Shown piece by piece: positions 18,901-22,016 of a stretch of DNA of 22,016 nucleotides. A program made the position numbers and the translations under genes. Below the pieces are notes generated by a model, which saw only the letters and a program-made list of their open reading frames with translations, had not been told where the DNA came from and searched no databases. The stretch's first letter is position 1, and each line of letters begins with the position of its first letter. Source of the DNA: Choristocarpus tenellus KU-1152 (Eukaryota; Phaeophyceae); contig CAXNAD020000308.1 of assembly GCA_964200185.2 (NCBI GenBank), positions 1 through 22,016 on the forward strand, given 5' to 3'.

Positions 18901-21166
18901 AAGAAGGTTCAAGTTCAAATGGAAAAATAATAAGCCAAAAATAAGAAAGGGGTGTAAGGAAGAACATTTATCTTCAGGATGCAGTAGTAGGAGATTAGGG
19001 AGACTGTCTTATAAATATTTTAGATTCAACCAAGGAGAATGGCACATGCTAATTTGATATTTGTATTGGTTCATTACCTGTTTGAGAATCTAGGCCTATC
19101 AGATGACGCCTTCTGTCTTCTTGTGCCTCCCAGTGTTCCAAGATGCACCTGTAAGGAAGAGAAACAGGGCGGGATTTAAAAAATGATCTAATATTTGTAA
19201 AGGGGGTGTAGACATTGGTTTTGTTGCACAATAAAATCAATCCTGACCAAATATCATCTTGAGAATCTAGAACCTATCGAAAACAAAGATTTTAGAATGA
19301 TATTCCCACGAGGGTTTCACCACCATTCTAATGCTTCTATGATATTTTTCTTGAGTTGATATGCCCACCTTTCAAGCTCTTGAGCAAGTGCATCCTTGTG
19401 AGGACTTTCACTTTGACTTTCCTTGAGCATGCTCTCATTGCTGCTAGACTCAAGAGCTCTTTGCCTTGCAATGCGGCAGCATGGAACGGGGCATGCTGGT
19501 CCTGGGACCTGAAAATGTGAGGAAATTGTTAAAGGCAACCTCCATGTAGAAAAAGCGGTGTTCTATTCAAGTTCTGGATATTTCAGTTTCTGATTTTGAT
19601 GTGTATCTAAACAAATGTATCCTTGAGGTCATGGGATCTTGAAAACTTGCAGTTGCTTCAGAAAATATTGGATTCATCCCATGAATAATAGGAGATGAAG
19701 GACAATTTTAGTTATGTAAGCTATTCCTAGCCTCTACATGGTATCAAACCTATAGGAAGATTTCACCACTGCTTTGGAGAAGCCTTGATGATTGAGACAT
19801 GAGAGCCTAGTATAGTCAACTCATATGTTAGCACCATTGCAAAAAATTCAAGATAAATTTTGAATGTACTAAAATCTCAAAGGAACTTCCACGTGACTAT
19901 ATTTCCTCTTCCACTAGTCACGGAAAGATGATTATTTTCAATAGCTGGAGTTTTCCCAAATGATCGATTCATAGCAATAGGAGTTGTGATAAAATATCAA
20001 TATCTGTTGTGTCAACAGAGCTGCAAATTGTTTGCATAATTTACATAAGGACTATCCTGGTGGTGCAGTGGAGTATCAATATTTTGGCACAACCAAAGGT
20101 TCCAGGTTTGAACCCCAGTCAGTTCACTTTCCCGACCGTGTATATCGGTGAGAAGATAAACTATAGTATCTGAATTGACAGGATAATGGTACTATTCGCA
20201 GAGGTTCCGAAAAAAGACTCGATTAGAAGCTTGAAGCTTTGGGGATCTCCTTGCTGAAGGTGTGCAACTAGTGCGGTGATGGCTCACGTATTGAGTCGGT
20301 TAGCAACCCTAACCCTAAGTTGATCGAGGTATTGAGATACTGTCCCATTGGGGGAGACAATGTTGCAGCATCCTGCCCTGATAGTGATGTGATATTTTAA
20401 TACCTTTATATGATTCAGAGATTGTTGATATTACTAGAATATTCTAAACCATGCACACGTGGGAAGGATCATTGGCAAAATGCTTGAGCCATTGTCTCTC
20501 ATGTATAGACCCAGAGCAATTAAGAGGGTAGGAGTTTTGCCCTGTTTGTCCATTTGGGGCTTTGCTTCCCATGGGGTTTTATGGCATTTTTCGATTTTCT
20601 GTGTGAACACAGTTACCTAAAGTGTATACAACTGTAAAAGGTGTGTTCGGAGCAAGGATATTGACGCTTGCTAACAAACATGATAGCCAAAATTACATCA
20701 CTTCACAACTTTGGATCAATGACCCCCAATGGATGTAGCCCTACCCTCTCAAATGCAAAGAATGTCCGAAATACCATGTCTTTTACGTAACAGACGCCTT
20801 CTTTCTACCAACAGGTACAAGTAATGTCTCAAGACCGGCTTAGACTTCACTCACCTTGCAGACGGGCACATGTATTCTGAGCATTGCACAGAAGATGTGC
20901 CAAGGCTTAACCTGGTGTGGATCAGGCAAGGTTACCGAATTTGGCTGCAATAGTGCCTCTGTGAAAGGGTCGCCCATATCTGGTCGGCGGCAAAGTTCAG
21001 CTTCCCTAATAATTGTTTGGGCTTCAAATGTGCGCTTGTCGTTGGAGTTGCATGGACTGGAGAGTTGTGACTGTATGAGGACAGGAAGCAGGTGCTTTGC
21101 CCGAATATTGGCATAGTTGTAGTACCTGTGGTTGAGGACACCAGAAGAATGAGTTCCTCGATCCAT
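15925..21166 (-). CDS. seven-exon gene, 676-residue protein of unknown family
   Basis: Minus-strand exons: 21166-20855, 19508-19321, 19148-19078, 18826-18631, 18457-18274, 17629-17475 and 16849-15925. These total 2031 nt and all phases agree (0, 2, 1, 2, 0, 2). Donors are GTGAGT, GTGAAA, GTAATG, GTAACC, GTAACA and GTAAGA; acceptors end TTTTCAG, TTACAG, CTCCAG, TTGCAG, TGTCCAG and TTTTTTAG. Visible traits are a Cys/Pro patch (VPGPACPVPCC) opening exon 2, a long charged helix over the exon 2-3 junction (LAQELERWAYQLKKN, then ILEHWEAQEDRRRHL), a Ser/Pro-rich segment in exon 4, and a last exon of 307 residues with basic helices, then an acidic Glu-rich linker and a C-terminal helix (VMLEEVLNALEGLAQ). 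There is no signal peptide or membrane segment. I do not recognise the family. The ATG at 21166 has an in-frame TAG just upstream, but an acceptor at 21126 (CCACAG|GTAC) could mean further exons beyond it. Exon 2 may end three bases earlier. Confidence 0.75.
16850..17474 (-). other. intron 6 of the minus-strand gene
   Basis: The donor is CCCG|GTAAGATC and the acceptor AATTTTTTAG|GTATC. An open frame inside (17056-16973, ending at CTAAAG|GTAGAT) looks exon-like, but its phase fits neither neighbour, so I treat it as intronic. A degenerate tandem pair of about 29-bp units (ATATGAACAGAAAGGC and ATATCAACAGGAAGGT) lies near 17150-17200. Confidence 0.5.
18039..18149. repeat. 61-bp imperfect tandem duplication
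   Basis: Two units offset by 61 bp begin GAAGTCAGATACAGAGTTAC and GAAGTCGGGTATAGAGTTAC and end near GAACAGAGGAA and GAAACAGAGGAA. They are clearly related but diverged. They lie in intron 5 of the minus-strand gene. Confidence 0.75.
20049..20310 (+). mobile_element. tRNA-derived SINE candidate
   Basis: TGGTGCAGTGG near 20060 fits the RNA polymerase III A box (TRGYNNARNNG) at every position. GGTTTGAACCC near 20105 fits the B box (GGTTCRANNCC) with one change. The spacing of about 45 bp is tRNA-like. The T stem and acceptor stem pair poorly, so this is not an intact tRNA gene, and a tRNA-derived SINE head is more likely. The body would run downstream towards 20300. No second copy is visible in the window and the 3' end is not defined. 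Confidence 0.45.
20523..20749 (-). mobile_element. small TIR element, outer family, copy C
   Basis: A 227-bp copy in reverse orientation relative to A and B, and thus in the sense direction of its minus-strand host gene. Its ends are perfect 10-bp inverted repeats, AGAGGGTAGG and CCTACCCTCT. Read on the minus strand it has the same landmarks as A and B, including TCAATATCC, ACACACCTTTT-like sequence and GGACAAACAGG. It reads TTTTGGCTATCATG across the site where B carries the inner insertion, so it is a second empty site. The outer AAGTATC flank seen in A and B is not clear here. Confidence 0.8.
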
Positions 21167-21809
21167 GGATGTCTATTGCATCATTGCTACAAAACAGGTT
21201 AGATGACCCGTTGAGTAGAAGGAAGTTCTATGATATACATATCCCCTGCTCTTAATGTTAGTCTTAGAATTATCGACACACAACCTCATCATACTTGGAG
21301 TTGGTATGGTATACAAAAGGGTGCAGCTAATATTCCTATATTTATGACTCTCCAATGCATCAGAGATATTTCTGTGTTGCAGCAGGAACACGACCATTTG
21401 CTCACGAAATGAAACACCTTGAATAAGTACCTGAGTCTGGCTTCATGCACGGTCAAGATGTCACTTTCCCTATTTCAAAGACCAGGGCGTATGTTTTGCA
21501 GTGGAACAGATGGTTTGCTGTGAGATAGGATTGGTTGGAAAGCAAAAAAAAAATGCTTGTATTGAATTCGTAGATATAGATTCATTCCAATGCTTGAAGC
21601 TCAATAGGAAGGGATGATGTGCACATCAGCAGAAATCCATGAACTACGAATATCTTATACCAGATGAAGTGACACATGAACTTTAATATTTGTGGCAAAT
21701 CACCAACGGCACAGGTTGGGGCATTGCAAGGTCACAAATTTTTCTCCCCTCAATACATGTGTATGTTTGTGTTGTTGGATGCTATATATTGTCCTTTCTT
21801 TCCCAAGTT
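21167..21809. other. upstream of the minus-strand gene, no feature
   Basis: Only short open frames in both strands. TGTTTTGTAG near 21195 on the minus strand could be a splice acceptor if the gene continues beyond the window. No RNA gene was seen. Confidence 0.4.
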
Positions 21810-21972
21810 GGCTCGAAGTATCTGGAGGGGGGGGAGGGGGGTCTACACTAGGGTGTCCATTTATGCCCTAACCATGAGAAGTGAACTTACATTATCCATC
21901 CGACGCATGCAACCAAATCACCCAAGAATTGCGGCATGGAAAAATGGGCCCCGAATGGACAGCCGCTACCCG

Positions 21973-22012
<40 letters not shown>

Positions 22013-22016
22013 ACAC
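21810..22016 (-). mobile_element. inner TIR element, copy D, truncated by window edge
   Basis: In plus orientation it begins GGCTCGAAGTATCTGGAGGGGGGGG, matching the TIR of the inner element in copy B. It continues collinearly with that element's reverse complement: TCTACACTAGGGTGTCCATTT, TTACATTATCCATC, CACCCAAGAAT and AATGGACAGCC. The far TIR should follow the C run but is not reached: the sequence becomes a C homopolymer and then CACAC at the window end. Confidence 0.8.
21973..22012 (+). repeat. 40-nt C homopolymer
   Basis: A pure run of 40 C sits where copy B has a run of only seven G or C in its TIR. It may be a real expansion of the element's G/C tract or an assembly and sequencing artefact at a contig edge. 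Confidence 0.85.

Larger units (their letters stand above)
19509..20854 (-). other. intron 1 of the minus-strand gene
   Basis: A 1.35-kb intron with a consensus donor, AAG|GTGAGTG, and acceptor CATTTTCAG|GTCC. It holds element copy C, a tRNA-like SINE candidate and a short telomere-like stretch near 20307. No further exon was found, although a small skipped exon cannot be excluded because the flanking phases are both 0. Confidence 0.6.

Noticed and set aside
20049-20130. Functional tRNA gene
   Set aside because: The T stem has two mismatches out of five and no acceptor or anticodon stem pairs well, so only the promoter boxes survive.
1-22016. CRISPR array, phage defence or prokaryotic operon
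   Set aside because: There are no regularly spaced repeats and no prokaryotic gene layout, and the genes contain spliceosomal introns.

Overview
The window is nuclear DNA of a eukaryote. The genes are split by spliceosomal introns of about 45 nt to 2 kb. Coding exons are scattered in A/T-leaning non-coding sequence, and small non-autonomous mobile elements sit between and inside the genes. No operons, ribosome-binding sites or prokaryotic promoters are visible. The one gene that can be named, a CDC50-type flippase subunit, has an extra cysteine-rich lumenal loop. That loop, the intron density and the plant/oomycete-like mariner remnant suggest a protist, possibly a stramenopile or other alga, but this placement is weak. 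All exon models below come from reading frames, splice signals and phase matching by eye.

Layout. 1-890: G-rich start, then nothing assignable. 893-1753 (+): a possible coding exon and a probable 3' terminal exon of an unknown gene. 1754-3750: no gene seen. 3780-4806 (-): decayed Tc1/mariner-type transposase. 5330-6480 (+): broken coding-like sequence. 6482-6727: copy A of a small inverted-repeat element. 6728-9169 (-): candidate multi-exon gene of unknown function. 9170-9290: a 121-bp divergent gap. 9291-15038 (+): CDC50 in eight exons, 392 codons, phase-consistent throughout; intron 3 holds element copy B, which itself contains a second nested element. 15039-15924: convergent intergenic stretch. 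15925-21166 (-): seven-exon gene for a 676-residue protein of unknown family; its first intron holds a tRNA-like SINE candidate and element copy C. 21810-22016: copy D of the nested element, running into a 40-nt C homopolymer at the window edge.

The most distinctive content is the repeat system. One outer element (A, B, C) and one inner element (inside B, and D) share terminal AAGTATC plus G-run architecture and a subterminal TCCATTT. Copies A and C are natural empty sites for the inner insertion in B, which exposes a 3-4 bp target duplication. CDC50 would act as the beta subunit of a P4-ATPase lipid flippase in secretory or plasma membranes. No functional link between the three main genes can be inferred from their adjacency.
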